Source: Cephaloticoccus primus
GTDB lineage: Bacteria > Verrucomicrobiota > Verrucomicrobiia > Opitutales > Opitutaceae
Assembly: GCF_001580015.1 (NCBI RefSeq)
Contig: NZ_LSZQ01000011.1
Span: 1 to 64,000 of the forward strand
DNA length: 64,000 bases
Direction of reading: 5' to 3'
Below the pieces are notes generated by a model that was not told the DNA's origin, did no database searches, and worked only from the letters and a program-made list of their open reading frames with translations. Position numbers and translations under genes: made by a program. Below, piece by piece: positions 8,100 to 16,317 of the stretch (positions within the stretch are counted from its first letter, which is position 1; each line of letters starts with the position of its first letter).

Positions 8100-9224
8100 A
8101 TGACTACGCTCGCCGCCCTCGCTCGCCCCGAAGTGGAGAAACAGCCCGTCTACGAACCGGGGAAACCCATCGAAGATGTGGCCCGCGAGCTCGGGCTCGA
8201 CGTGCACCACATCGTCAAGCTGGCCTCCAACGAAAATCCCTTTGGCGGCTCGCCGCTTGGGCTCGCCGCGGCCCAGCGCGCGCTCGCGCAGGCGGAGCTT
8301 TACCCCGACGGCGATTGTGTCGCGCTGCGGGCGCGCCTCGCCCAGCACTGGGGCCTCTCGCCTCGCCAGTTTGTGATTGGTAACGGCTCCAACGAAATCA
8401 TCGAGCTGCTCGGCCACGTGTTTTTGCGCGCGGGTGACGAGGTCGTCATGGGCGATTGCGCGTTTGTCGTTTACCGGCTCGTCACGCTGCTTTTTGGTGC
8501 CAAGCCCGTCACCGTGCCGATGCGGCTCGACCGCGCTCACGACCTCGACGCGATGGCGGCCGCGGTGACGCCGCGCACGCGCCTTGTTTTCGTCGCTAGC
8601 CCGAACAACCCGACTGGCGCTGCGCATTCGCCCGCCGAGCTCCTCGACTTCGCGCGCGCGCTGCCCGGGCACGTCGTCCTCTGTGTGGACGAGGCCTATG
8701 CGGAGTATCTCGATCCGGCTGCCGCGCCCGACTTGCGGCCGCTGCTCGCAGAAGGGCGGGCGGGGCGAGCGGGCGGGCACGTGATTGGTCTGCGCACGTT
8801 TTCAAAAATCTACGGGCTGGCCGGACTGCGGATCGGCTACGGCTACGCGAGCGAGGCGCTCGCCGCGCTGCTCAATCGCGTGCGCCAACCGTTTAACGTG
8901 AATGCGATTTCGCAGGCAGCGGCGTGCGCTGCACTGGGCGACGTGGACTTCGTCGCACGCTGCCGCCGCGAAAATGCGGCGGGCCTGCGCCAGCTCGCCG
9001 CCGGGCTGGATGCGCAGCGCGTCGAGTATGCGCCCAGTGTCGCCAACTTTCTGCTGATCAAGGTGGGCGACGGCGCACGCTGTTTTCAGTGGATGCAGAC
9101 GCAGGGGATGATCGTCCGGCCTGTCGCAGCTTACGGTTTACCCGAGTGGATCAGGCTGACCGTCGGTACGGCTGAGCAAAACGCGCGCTTCCTCGGCCTG
9201 CTCGCCGAGTTTCTCAAAAGCTGA
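8100..9224 (+). CDS. hisC: Histidinol-phosphate aminotransferase
   Basis: The 374-residue protein is a fold-type I PLP enzyme that converts imidazole acetol phosphate to histidinol phosphate in histidine synthesis. Visible signatures are SNENPFG near residue 43, SPNNPTG, VDEAYAEYL, the PLP-lysine motif TFSKIYGLAGLRIGYG with Lys236, and RLTVGT near the C-terminus (phosphate-binding Arg). The length is normal for HisC. It follows the HAD phosphatase on the same strand; no other his genes are in the window. Some HisC homologues act on aromatic amino acids, but the SNENPFG pattern supports HisC. Confidence 0.93.
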   Translation: MTTLAALARPEVEKQPVYEPGKPIEDVARELGLDVHHIVKLASNENPFGGSPLGLAAAQRALAQAELYPDGDCVALRARLAQHWGLSPRQFVIGNGSNEIIELLGHVFLRAGDEVVMGDCAFVVYRLVTLLFGAKPVTVPMRLDRAHDLDAMAAAVTPRTRLVFVASPNNPTGAAHSPAELLDFARALPGHVVLCVDEAYAEYLDPAAAPDLRPLLAEGRAGRAGGHVIGLRTFSKIYGLAGLRIGYGYASEALAALLNRVRQPFNVNAISQAAACAALGDVDFVARCRRENAAGLRQLAAGLDAQRVEYAPSVANFLLIKVGDGARCFQWMQTQGMIVRPVAAYGLPEWIRLTVGTAEQNARFLGLLAEFLKS

Positions 9225-9316
9225 ATCTCTCACGGCGGTCTTTTCGGCGGCGAGCGGCGCAGCGAAATTCTCGAACGGCTGCACCGGCGCGCCGTCCGGT
9301 AATTCGTTCGTTGGTG

Positions 9317-10417
9317 CTACTCGCGCTGGCTTGCGCGCAGGAGCCGGTCGTTGATGGCCGTGCTCAGAATCCCGCTTGGCGCGCGCTCGACATGAAGCGT
9401 TTTAAAACCTGCTGCATCGAGTTCACGCAGCTTGGCGAAGAGTCGGCGCGCGGCCTCTTCCTGGTCGCCAGTCGCTGTCAGCCAGTCGCGGTGAGCCTGC
9501 CCTTTGGGCTGATCAGCAGGCGGCTTGCTGAAGTAGAGAAGCGCTTCGGTCGGCCTGCTCGTGGCCGCCAGCTCCGAAGGGATTTTTTCGTGAAGAATGA
9601 CTTGGGCGCGCGGACTGTAGTGGCGGCTGAGCTGCCCGGGCGCGACCTGGCCGGCGGGCTCGGCATTGCTGCGCTGTGCAGGGACTCTGGCGCGCGCGGC
9701 AGTCGCGCTGCTGGAGCTGGTGGTAAAATCGCTCACGGCGCAGCCGGCGACTTGCGCGAGCTGCGCGGCACTGATCGCGCCCGGGCGCAGGATGCGCAGT
9801 CGCTGTTCATCTCGGGCGTCCAAGATCGTGGACTCCAGCCCGATCTCGCAGGGGCCGCCGTCGAGTATCGCGCTGATCTTGCCGCCGAGGCCGGCCTTTA
9901 CATGTGCGGCACTTGTCGGGCTCACGTAGCCGAAGGGATTGGCACTGGGCGCCGCGAGCGGGAGCCCGCAGGCCGCGAGCAGTTTTAGAAACAGCGGGTG
10001 CCGCGGCATCCGCACCGCCACGCTGTCGCGCCCGGCAGTGACGATGCACGGGACGGCTTCCGTTTTGGGCAAAACGAGAGTGAGTGGTCCCGGCCAAAAT
10101 GCGCGCGCGAGTTTTTGGGCGATTGTTCCCGCTCGGGCGATTTGTGCGAGTTGCGCGATGTCGTGGATGTGGACGATTAACGGGTCGCTGTGGGGGCGCC
10201 CTTTGGCATCAAAAATTTTAGCGCAGGCCTCGGCATCGAGCGCGTTGGCCGCCAGGCCGTAGACCGTCTCGCTGGGCACCGCCACGAGCTCGCCCGCCGC
10301 GAGCCTCCGCGCGAGCTGTGCGAAGTTTCGTGCCGTGCTGCGATACGTGCGCGTGACCGCAGTGCGCGCGTGAGAGGCGGACGTGGAGCGGTCGCCGTTG
10401 AAACCTGTGGGCGGCAT
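9317..10417 (-). CDS. L-threonylcarbamoyladenylate synthase, long Sua5 form
   Basis: The 366-residue enzyme makes the activated precursor for the t6A modification of ANN-decoding tRNAs from threonine, bicarbonate and ATP. The YrdC/Sua5 domain (about 30-225) shows AVPSETVYGLAANA, KGRPHSDPLIVHI, FWPGPLTLVL, VAVRMPRHP and APSANPFGYVSPT. A linker and a C-terminal Sua5 domain follow, containing GQLSRHYSPRA, so this is the two-domain form rather than short TsaC. It is convergent with hisC (about 90 bases apart) and lies downstream of rpsR on the same strand, separated by a terminator. Confidence 0.93.
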   Translation of the reverse strand: MPPTGFNGDRSTSASHARTAVTRTYRSTARNFAQLARRLAAGELVAVPSETVYGLAANALDAEACAKIFDAKGRPHSDPLIVHIHDIAQLAQIARAGTIAQKLARAFWPGPLTLVLPKTEAVPCIVTAGRDSVAVRMPRHPLFLKLLAACGLPLAAPSANPFGYVSPTSAAHVKAGLGGKISAILDGGPCEIGLESTILDARDEQRLRILRPGAISAAQLAQVAGCAVSDFTTSSSSATAARARVPAQRSNAEPAGQVAPGQLSRHYSPRAQVILHEKIPSELAATSRPTEALLYFSKPPADQPKGQAHRDWLTATGDQEEAARRLFAKLRELDAAGFKTLHVERAPSGILSTAINDRLLRASQRE

Positions 10418-10422
10418 GGCAC

Positions 10423-10451
10423 AAAAAAACCGGAGACTTCAGGCTCCGGTT
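10423..10451 (-). terminator. Rho-independent terminator after rpsR
   Basis: On the minus strand aaccggag pairs with ctccggtt around a 8-base loop (10428-10451), followed by a run of T (complement of the A run 10423-10429). It lies about 30 bases after the rpsR stop codon and just before the Sua5 start codon. Confidence 0.85.
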
Positions 10452-10481
10452 GGGGAAGAGGGCGTTTTCGCGATTCGGGGC

Positions 10482-10688
10482 TCAGAGCCCCAGCAGTGTG
10501 TTGCGCGATTGCTTGATCGTGCGGGTGACGGCGCGCTGCTGTTTGGCCGAGAGATGCGTGTACTTGCGCGGCAGGATTTTGCCCGTGTCGGTGACGTAGC
10601 GGCTCATCAACTCCGGCGCAGTGAAGGGGAATTTCTCGGGCGTCAGGCTCTGTTGTTGTGGCGGCTGCGTGTCTACGGAAGTGCTCAT
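10482..10688 (-). CDS. rpsR: 30S ribosomal protein bS18
   Basis: The 68-residue protein matches bS18 in its conserved C-terminal two-thirds: ELMSRYVTDTGKILPRK, then LSAKQQRAVTRTIKQSR. The N-terminus is a short polar tail MSTSVDTQPPQQQ. ATG 10688 gives the usual bS18 length; an in-frame upstream start would add unrelated residues. Genes for bS6 and bL9, the usual partners, are absent here, so rpsR stands alone with its own terminator. It is transcribed away from tRNA-Arg. Confidence 0.93.
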   Translation of the reverse strand: MSTSVDTQPPQQQSLTPEKFPFTAPELMSRYVTDTGKILPRKYTHLSAKQQRAVTRTIKQSRNTLLGL

Positions 10689-10836
10689 GGGTGCTCTGCG
10701 GTGATTCTTGAAAAAAGTGGGAGGCGGATCAGACGCGGGGAGAAGCCGACCTGTCAACGCGCATTTTGCACGCACGCGAGAGCGCGTGCGTGAGGGTTGA
10801 CAGCCGCGGGGGCCTGCCCGTTGATCGGGCGCACTG

Positions 10837-10909
10837 GGGGCCGTAGCTCAATTGGATAGAGCTGCTCCGTCCTAAGGAGAGGGTTGTGGGTTCGACTCCC
10901 GCCGGCCCC
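10837..10909 (+). tRNA. tRNA-Arg (anticodon CCT)
   Basis: A full cloverleaf can be folded: acceptor GGGGCCG with CGGCCCC, D stem GCTC/GAGC, anticodon stem with loop GTCCTAA reading CCT, and T arm GTGGG-TTCGACT-CCCGC. CCA is not encoded; the discriminator is A10910. The 3' part from 10891 is the left attachment core of an integrated element. Confidence 0.95.
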
Positions 10910-10911
10910 AG
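10891..10911 (+). repeat. attL core, 21-bp direct repeat
   Basis: The T-arm and acceptor end of tRNA-Arg plus one G (ttcgactc...ccccag) is repeated exactly at 16318-16338. Integration into the 3' end of a tRNA gene with restoration of the tRNA is the usual outcome for tyrosine integrases. Confidence 0.93.
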
Positions 10912-11010
10912 TATGATTATCAACGATTTATGAAATTTTAAAGAAATTCCTACACGGTTACTATCAGAAATGGCTTGAGTTGTGCAGGGGGTGTTGCGTG
11001 GTTGCAGGGC

Positions 11011-12279
11011 ATGGCACAGGACGCAGGCAACGGGCTGGCGGTGTGGGAGTATCCGAAGAAGTCGGGGATTCGGATTCGCCCGATTTTTAATCGGAGTGCG
11101 GGAGCGGCGTTTTCGATTTCCTACCGAGTCGAGGTTCCCGCTAGGGTCACGGGCAGGGGGAGGCTGTTTAAGCAGTTCAAGCGGCGCGAGGATGCGGAGG
11201 CGTGGGCAGATCGGGCACTGCGCGGGCAGCGCTTGGAGGGCGAGGGGTTCTTTGAGCTGACGGATGCGGAGCGGGGAGAGGTGGCGGTCAATATGCCATT
11301 GTTGCGCGAGCGGGGGATCAGCCTGACGGAGGCGGTGCAGTTTGTGCTTGAGCGGATGAGGCCACGGGAGCTGAGGAAGCCTGTGGCGGAGGTGGTGGAG
11401 GAGTTGGTCGCCAGCAAGGAGCAGCGGTTTGAGCGGGGAGATTTGCGCGAGGCGAGCTACCGCGATTTTAGCTACAGGACGCGAAAGTTTGCGGCTTCTA
11501 TGGGCGAGCGATTGGCCGATGAGGTCACAGGGGCGGACATCAAGGGGTGGCTTAATGCTTTGAAGCGTGGGCCACGCACGAATGCTAACTATCTGGCGGT
11601 TATCGGGGAGGTCTTCCGCTATGCGGTGCAGAAGAAGTATGTGCTGAGCTCGCCGCTGGATGAGCTGACGGATGTGGAGCGCAAGGAGCTGTGCGGGACG
11701 GGAGACCCGAAGGAGCCGAGCATCTTGACCGTGGATGAGGCGCAGCGGTTGCTAAACGCGGCTTTGGCGAGCCCTGAGTTGGGTATGCTGGGGGTGGTGG
11801 TGCTCGCGCTGTTTTGTGGGCTGCGAACGGAGGAGATCAAGCGGCTGGAGTGGGAGGACGTGCGGATGAGTGAGGAGTCGCCTGTCGTTATGGTGGGGGC
11901 CAAGATCGCGAAGAAGAGGCGCATCCGCCATGTGGAGATCCCGCCGGTGGCGTTGGCGTGGCTGTCCCTCGTGCCTAACCGCACGGGAGAGGTGACGCGT
12001 AACGAGCATGGTAACGACTACCAGAGGCGCTTCCTGAAGCTCCACAATCGGGCGGGCTTTGCCAAGTGGGAGGCCAATGCCATGCGGCATTCGTTTGGCT
12101 CCTACCACTACGCCTTGCACGGTAACCCGCTGGAGACTTCGCGGCTACTGGGCCACAAGGCGAGCGATGAGGTGCTCTTTTCCCACTACCGCGCTTTGGT
12201 GACCAAGGAGCAGGCCGAGCGGTACTTCGCCATATCCCCGCCAAAGACAGCGGGCAATGTCCTGCAATTCTGCGCTTAG
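11011..12279 (+). CDS. Tyrosine-type site-specific integrase
   Basis: The 422-residue recombinase has an N-terminal arm-binding part, a core-binding SAM-like domain (around 110-225) and a C-terminal catalytic domain. Catalytic residues: Arg272 in LFCGLRTEEI, a lysine in IAKKRRIRH, Arg359 in NAMRHSFGSYH, His382 in LLGHKAS and nucleophile Tyr393 in SHYRAL. The first His of the usual HxxR box is Asn356. The position next to tRNA-Arg and the flanking direct repeats show it inserted the element. ATG 11011 is chosen over a TTG at 10975; both are possible. Confidence 0.92.
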   Translation: MAQDAGNGLAVWEYPKKSGIRIRPIFNRSAGAAFSISYRVEVPARVTGRGRLFKQFKRREDAEAWADRALRGQRLEGEGFFELTDAERGEVAVNMPLLRERGISLTEAVQFVLERMRPRELRKPVAEVVEELVASKEQRFERGDLREASYRDFSYRTRKFAASMGERLADEVTGADIKGWLNALKRGPRTNANYLAVIGEVFRYAVQKKYVLSSPLDELTDVERKELCGTGDPKEPSILTVDEAQRLLNAALASPELGMLGVVVLALFCGLRTEEIKRLEWEDVRMSEESPVVMVGAKIAKKRRIRHVEIPPVALAWLSLVPNRTGEVTRNEHGNDYQRRFLKLHNRAGFAKWEANAMRHSFGSYHYALHGNPLETSRLLGHKASDEVLFSHYRALVTKEQAERYFAISPPKTAGNVLQFCA

Positions 12280-12529
12280 AGGTAGTGGTTTTCGGTTATA
12301 TTCGGTGGTTTTTGTATATATATATAGGTTTTCGTAGGATTTGAAATCACCGTGGGGTTAGGGAGAGGGGGGGGCTTTGGGCGCCAGTAAAAAAAATGCA
12401 ACTGTGTGCTATTTTTTTCTTGTTAAGGATTTATTGGTTATAATTGTAACCAGTGCTCCGGGGGTTTCGGAGTGCGGCCATTTGGGCCGATAACCTTAAG
12501 CTAAATTACTAGCGAGCTGAAAGTAAGTT
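12280..12529. promoter_or_regulatory. Regulatory region between integrase and excisionase with operator-like palindrome
   Basis: This AT-rich intergenic region holds ggttataattgtaacc (12436-12451), a near-perfect inverted repeat that also contains a TATAAT-like -10 sequence, suggesting a promoter covered by its own operator. Two GC-rich hairpins follow (near 12455-12474 and 12476-12492) ahead of the excisionase ATG. A tatatatata run lies near 12315. This would be the logical place for the integration/excision switch, but no repressor gene is seen in the element. Confidence 0.5.
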
Positions 12530-12751
12530 ATGACCAATAACAACCTCCTGCCTGAGAAGGCAGTTTTCAATCGCAGCAACCCGTCGGTCAACATGACCTT
12601 GAAGGAAGCTGCTTCTTATGTGGCGTGTTCGCCGCGTAAACTTCGGGACTTGGTGCTGACGCGCCGCGTGAAGCATGCACGCGTGGGCTCCAAGATCGTA
12701 ATCCGCCGTGAGTGGCTCGATGCGTTCCTCGAAAAAGGAGGTGCGCGATGA
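12530..12751 (+). CDS. Excisionase-like helix-turn-helix DNA-binding protein
   Basis: The 73-residue protein has the excisionase/HTH_17 pattern: MTLKEAASYVACSPRKLRDL (helix-turn-helix), then VKHARVGSKIVIRREWLDAF (wing and final helix). Proteins of this family bend DNA at att sites to direct excision, or act as regulators. It sits downstream of the integrase and overlaps the ATPase gene by 4 bases, implying coupled translation. Confidence 0.82.
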   Translation: MTNNNLLPEKAVFNRSNPSVNMTLKEAASYVACSPRKLRDLVLTRRVKHARVGSKIVIRREWLDAFLEKGGAR

Positions 12752-13845
12752 TCGCTACTCAAATCGATACCAACATGTTGCAGAAGGGGGGAGCCGCCGA
12801 GGAGGGCGGCCACCTCATGACTCTGCCCGAGATAGTGCCGATTGATCAAATCGCTCCGCCGGTCTTGGCTGAGCCGCCGCCGCCATTGTCACTTGCCGAA
12901 GGTATGATTACATTGGCTGAACTGTATGAGGCGGATATACCCGAACCAGAGTCCTTAGTCGGCTCGTGGTGGCTTGAGGAAAATATTGGCTTTCTCTATG
13001 GCGAACGCGGGAGAGGAAAATCTTGGATGGGGCTTAACTTGGCTTGCTGTCTTGCTGAGGGGCGAGATTGCGGGCCGTGGCGTATCTCCAAGCCCCGTCG
13101 AGTCCTCTATGTAGATGGCGAAATGAATGTGAGTGCTATACGAAAGCGTATCAGGGCAATGGGGCAGAGCCCCGATGCTCCCCTCCACTTGTTGAGTCGT
13201 AAGTATCGTGTTGGCAGGAGACGAATAGCTTCACTGGACCTGACTGATCCTAGTGTGCAGAAAGAGCTTCTCGAGTTGTGCTGGAAGCATAAGATTGAGG
13301 TTCTCATCCTTGATAATCACTCATGCTTATTCTTTGGCATAAGGGAGAATGATGCCGATGACTGGGGGCAGGTTTTGAACTTCCTGCAAGAGATGCAGGC
13401 CTTAGGAGTATCACCTTGCATTGTTCACCATGCGGGGCGGGCTGGTGGTCACATGCGTGGAACGAGTCGGCGTGAGGACGGCGCTGACTGGATGATGCAA
13501 GTGGCCGCAACCGATGACAATGAGCCGCCTGAAGCAGGGTATAAAACAAAGTTCGTCAGCGAGTTTACCAAGAGCCGCACTGGCATAGGCGAAGACGCTG
13601 GGCCTTGGGAATGGACTTACGAGACCCCAGCGGAAGGGGAGGCAACCACTATCCGCTGGAGCCTCTTAAGTAGGCTAAAAGTCTTCGTTAAACATATCGA
13701 AGAGGGCTTGGAGCAATGCTCAGAGATTGCCGAAGCAATGGGAGTGCGCAATGACATAGTTTCCAAGCTAGCTAAAAAGGCCGCTGAGCAAAACCTCATC
13801 AAAATTGAGGGCAGCGGAAATCGAAAGCGGTACCTACTTCGGTGA
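12748..13845 (+). CDS. RepA-like P-loop ATPase (AAA_25 type) with C-terminal winged helix
   Basis: The 365-residue protein has a disordered N-terminus (1-50), then a RecA-like ATPase core with Walker A GERGRGKS (about 84-92), DGEM, Walker B VLILDNHS (about 183) and a HHAGRAGGHMRGTSR segment typical of the RepA/AAA_25 hexameric helicase family. The last 70 residues look like a winged helix. It probably loads or acts as the replicative helicase of the element, with the primase downstream. The start is strongly supported: AAAGGAGG lies 6 bases before ATG 12748, and the ATG overlaps the excisionase stop. The gene is noticeably more AT-rich than the chromosome. Confidence 0.85.
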   Translation: MIATQIDTNMLQKGGAAEEGGHLMTLPEIVPIDQIAPPVLAEPPPPLSLAEGMITLAELYEADIPEPESLVGSWWLEENIGFLYGERGRGKSWMGLNLACCLAEGRDCGPWRISKPRRVLYVDGEMNVSAIRKRIRAMGQSPDAPLHLLSRKYRVGRRRIASLDLTDPSVQKELLELCWKHKIEVLILDNHSCLFFGIRENDADDWGQVLNFLQEMQALGVSPCIVHHAGRAGGHMRGTSRREDGADWMMQVAATDDNEPPEAGYKTKFVSEFTKSRTGIGEDAGPWEWTYETPAEGEATTIRWSLLSRLKVFVKHIEEGLEQCSEIAEAMGVRNDIVSKLAKKAAEQNLIKIEGSGNRKRYLLR

Positions 13846-13861
13846 GTTCCAAGCTCCCTTA

Positions 13862-14030
13862 ATCGCTCTTCGTTGCTCGTTGCATCCCCTTAGGCGCACA
13901 ATGGGCAACGAAGGGCTGAAAAAGCAGGGGGAGAAGGCGTTTCTCCCTCTGAGAACACGGGAACGAAGGGGCTGAGAGCATGGAAACGAGAGGCCCTGAA
14001 ATAGGGCCAAAAACAGCCCCTTCGTTTCCA
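13862..14030. repeat. Repeat cluster between RepA-like ATPase and primase, candidate replication origin
   Basis: This 218-bp gap has repeated variants of aacgaagggg-ctg: direct copies at 13907-13918 and 13962-13974, an inverted copy cagccccttcgttt at 14014-14027, and related cgttgc / ggaaacga pieces at 13871-13882 and 13982-13989. Nested hairpins lie inside, including ggccct/agggcc (13992-13997 with 14003-14008). Repeats between helicase and primase genes suggest an origin with iterons; function is inferred. Confidence 0.5.
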
Positions 14031-14063
14031 CTAATCTTTGTCGATTCATCGGCCTGAAAAGCC

Positions 14064-15650
14064 ATGTCATTAGACCTAACGAAGCTTGAGAATGTGCGCG
14101 AGCGGGGAGCCTGCATCAGAGCCGCTTGCCCCGCTTGCCGTGAGGTGGGAGCGGACAAGAAGGGCGAGCACCTGTTCATTTGTGAGGACGGCAAGTTTGG
14201 CTGTGTCGCCAACCAAGGGGAGGCGGGCAGGGAACACCGCCGCCGTATCTACGCGCTGGCGGGGGAGAAGAAGTCGCGCTTGCCGTTCCTGACTTGCTAC
14301 TCGGTGCGCCCCGCTGGGCCGCCGAAGTCCAAGCCGGTCGCCGAGCCGAGCCCAAAACGCGAGGTGAAGTTTCCTGCGCTGCGCAGGCCTACCGCCGAGG
14401 AGCTCGCCACAATCGCTCGTGTGCGCGGCTGGCCGCATGCTGATGGTCTGGAGGTACTCGCCCAACGCGAAATGCTGTTTACTTGCTCGCTGTGGGATGA
14501 CGGGCGGGAGTGGCCTGCATGGCTCGTGACCGATCCCACGCGCCGCAATGCACAAGCACGCCGGATGGATGGGCAGGTATGGAGAAGTATTGGTAGCGGT
14601 AACGCGAAGGCCAGGTCTGTGACTGGGACGACGGCCAAGCGTTGCATAGGGGCGTCCCTGATTGGCGAGCAGACCAAGGAGGTCTGGCTGATGGAGGGCA
14701 CGCCTGACCTGTGCGCCGCGCCTATCTTGGCTAAGGGCGTGGGGCTCGATCTGAACACGCTGGCCTTTGTGTGTATGACTGGTGCGGGTAATGATCTGCA
14801 CGCCGAAGACCTGCCCCACTTTCGCGGCAAGCCTGTAGTAATCGCCGTACACAACGATATCCCCCGCGGAGAGGGAGCCAAGGCGGCCCAAAGGTGGGCG
14901 GCGCAACTGCGAGCGGCGGGAGCAGGGCCAGTCACAGGCTTCGATTTCTCGGCGTACGCCTGCAAAGACCTGAGCGACTACCTCGCGCTTGAGCGGCGAG
15001 CAAAAGAGTCGGCGGCGCAAGTGAAGGGGCGGGAGCTGGCCGATGCGGCTAAAGAGGCCACCGCTACGAAGACGACCGTGCCAGAAACCAAAAAAAGAGA
15101 CCCCGCCGGGGGAAACGCACCTGCGATTGCTCGCAGTCCCTTCCCTAACGTCCGAAACGGCAGCGGGGTCAGGGCGAACGGAACACAACAATCGCTCCCT
15201 GTCGAGTCTATTAATTCCCCGCGTGAAATGGTTGAGGGGCTCACCTCACCGAGTCGGAGCCAAGAGACAAACAAGGACGCTCGGAGCCGGGGCCCCTCTA
15301 GGGAACACCTTGTTCAACGGTGGCAGCTTGCCAAGCCGCAAGGCGAACAAGATGAGGCGCATTCTAAGTGCCCCCGCCTTCTCCCCACGGTGGATGGCAG
15401 TTCGGGTAACCGAACTCGTCCACCAAACGTGCGAAACGGAGAGGCCCAAGGCGGGAGCGGCGACAGTGGAACAAGGCAAGCCAGCCCTGTCAAGGCGGGC
15501 TCGGTGCCCGCTGGCTCTGCAAATGGTCAGGTGCAAGGCTCGCCGGTCGGTGGCGAGCAAGGCATCCTCACGTCACTTGGTGCCACTGCCACCAGTATCT
15601 TTGGTTACGAGAACTCTTGGCCTGAGTTTCCCCTGTGTAAATCAGCCTGA
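14064..15650 (+). CDS. DNA primase-like protein: CHC2-type zinc finger plus Toprim-like domain
   Basis: The 528-residue protein starts with a zinc-ribbon region containing Cys22/Cys25 (CPAC), Cys40 and Cys47, as in DnaG-type primases. A Toprim-like segment at about 205-320 has VWLMEGTPD (acidic Glu) and IAVHNDIPRGEGA (acidic Asp). Residues after about 350 are low-complexity, rich in G, S, P, N and R, with two related NVRNG segments, and have no recognisable domain. It would make primers for element replication together with the RepA-like ATPase upstream. Primase function is well supported by motifs and context; the tail is unexplained. Confidence 0.8.
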   Translation: MSLDLTKLENVRERGACIRAACPACREVGADKKGEHLFICEDGKFGCVANQGEAGREHRRRIYALAGEKKSRLPFLTCYSVRPAGPPKSKPVAEPSPKREVKFPALRRPTAEELATIARVRGWPHADGLEVLAQREMLFTCSLWDDGREWPAWLVTDPTRRNAQARRMDGQVWRSIGSGNAKARSVTGTTAKRCIGASLIGEQTKEVWLMEGTPDLCAAPILAKGVGLDLNTLAFVCMTGAGNDLHAEDLPHFRGKPVVIAVHNDIPRGEGAKAAQRWAAQLRAAGAGPVTGFDFSAYACKDLSDYLALERRAKESAAQVKGRELADAAKEATATKTTVPETKKRDPAGGNAPAIARSPFPNVRNGSGVRANGTQQSLPVESINSPREMVEGLTSPSRSQETNKDARSRGPSREHLVQRWQLAKPQGEQDEAHSKCPRLLPTVDGSSGNRTRPPNVRNGEAQGGSGDSGTRQASPVKAGSVPAGSANGQVQGSPVGGEQGILTSLGATATSIFGYENSWPEFPLCKSA

Positions 15651-15748
15651 CACTACACTTGGCGGCGAGGGAGCCAGGCGCGAAAGCACGGTGGTAATGG
15701 ATGGGTGTCCCCTTTGCGTAACGCCGCGCTCGCGTTAGGCAAGGGAGC

Positions 15749-15967
15749 GTGAATCCCCGCTTTGCCGAACTCATGCTGCGCGAACTGGCTGAGGGGGGAG
15801 CGTCGCATTGGGATTGGGGCGGTGCAGTGCTCGGCGTAGTTGTAGTTTGGGCGATCAGCTCAAAGAGCCACCGCAAGAGGGGAGCGTATCATCCCCGCGT
15901 AACAGTGCCAAACCCTGCCACAGGCAGGCGGTGGCTGCAAAAGGCAGGGCATAGTAGAACGGAGTAA
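15749..15967 (+). CDS. Small putative membrane protein of the element
   Basis: This is a 72-residue open frame from GTG 15749, preceded by a GGGAG ribosome-binding site at good spacing. It has one hydrophobic segment (GGAVLGVVVVWAISS) followed by a basic tail. No family is recognised. It lies in the same orientation after the primase gene and could be a real accessory protein. Confidence 0.4.
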   Translation: MNPRFAELMLRELAEGGASHWDWGGAVLGVVVVWAISSKSHRKRGAYHPRVTVPNPATGRRWLQKAGHSRTE

Positions 15968-16317
15968 CCAAGCGGCATCGGTCACGGCCTAATTTTGGTA
16001 AAACGGGTATAGTATTTTTTTCTGAGGCCGAATGGCGGCGCGTGTCTGCCGTCCGCTAAAAAGCCTGAACGCCTTCCCAAGCAGTTGGGTAGGCCCTTCC
16101 AAAACCCGACTGGCTCCGACTGGTGCGTTGAGGAGGCGGCTGCGCTCAGGTTGATAGGAATCTGGTAGGAGAGGATTTTCCTATCAAATTCCTATCAGAT
16201 TTATTGCCTAATCCTGCCTGTCTAAGGTGTGTCGTGCATTCTTGATAATTTTGTAAATCGTTGTTGGTTATTATATAATGCTATTTTTCAATAATTTAAA
16301 AACTTGCCCAATTCGAT
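15968..16317. other. Right end of the element: non-coding with inverted repeats
   Basis: No gene is seen. tgataggaat (16152-16161) and attcctatca (16188-16197) form a perfect 10-bp inverted repeat, with an extra direct copy of tcctatca at 16179-16186. taaatcgttg (16254-16263) is the exact reverse complement of caacgattta at 10921-10930 just inside the left end. These are candidate arm-binding sites for integrase or excisionase. The last 100 bases are strongly AT-rich. Confidence 0.5.

Noticed and set aside
10975-11010. TTG start for the element integrase
   Set aside because: It would add 12 residues of uncertain value and has no ribosome-binding site; ATG 11011 is simpler, though not proven.
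13862-14030. CRISPR array
   Set aside because: The repeated units are irregularly spaced, occur in both orientations and there are no unique spacers of constant length or cas genes. No array was seen anywhere in the window.
15043-15738. A 231-codon frame overlapping the primase tail in another frame
   Set aside because: It has no recognisable domain, no ribosome-binding site at its start, and lies over low-complexity DNA. I kept the primase frame.
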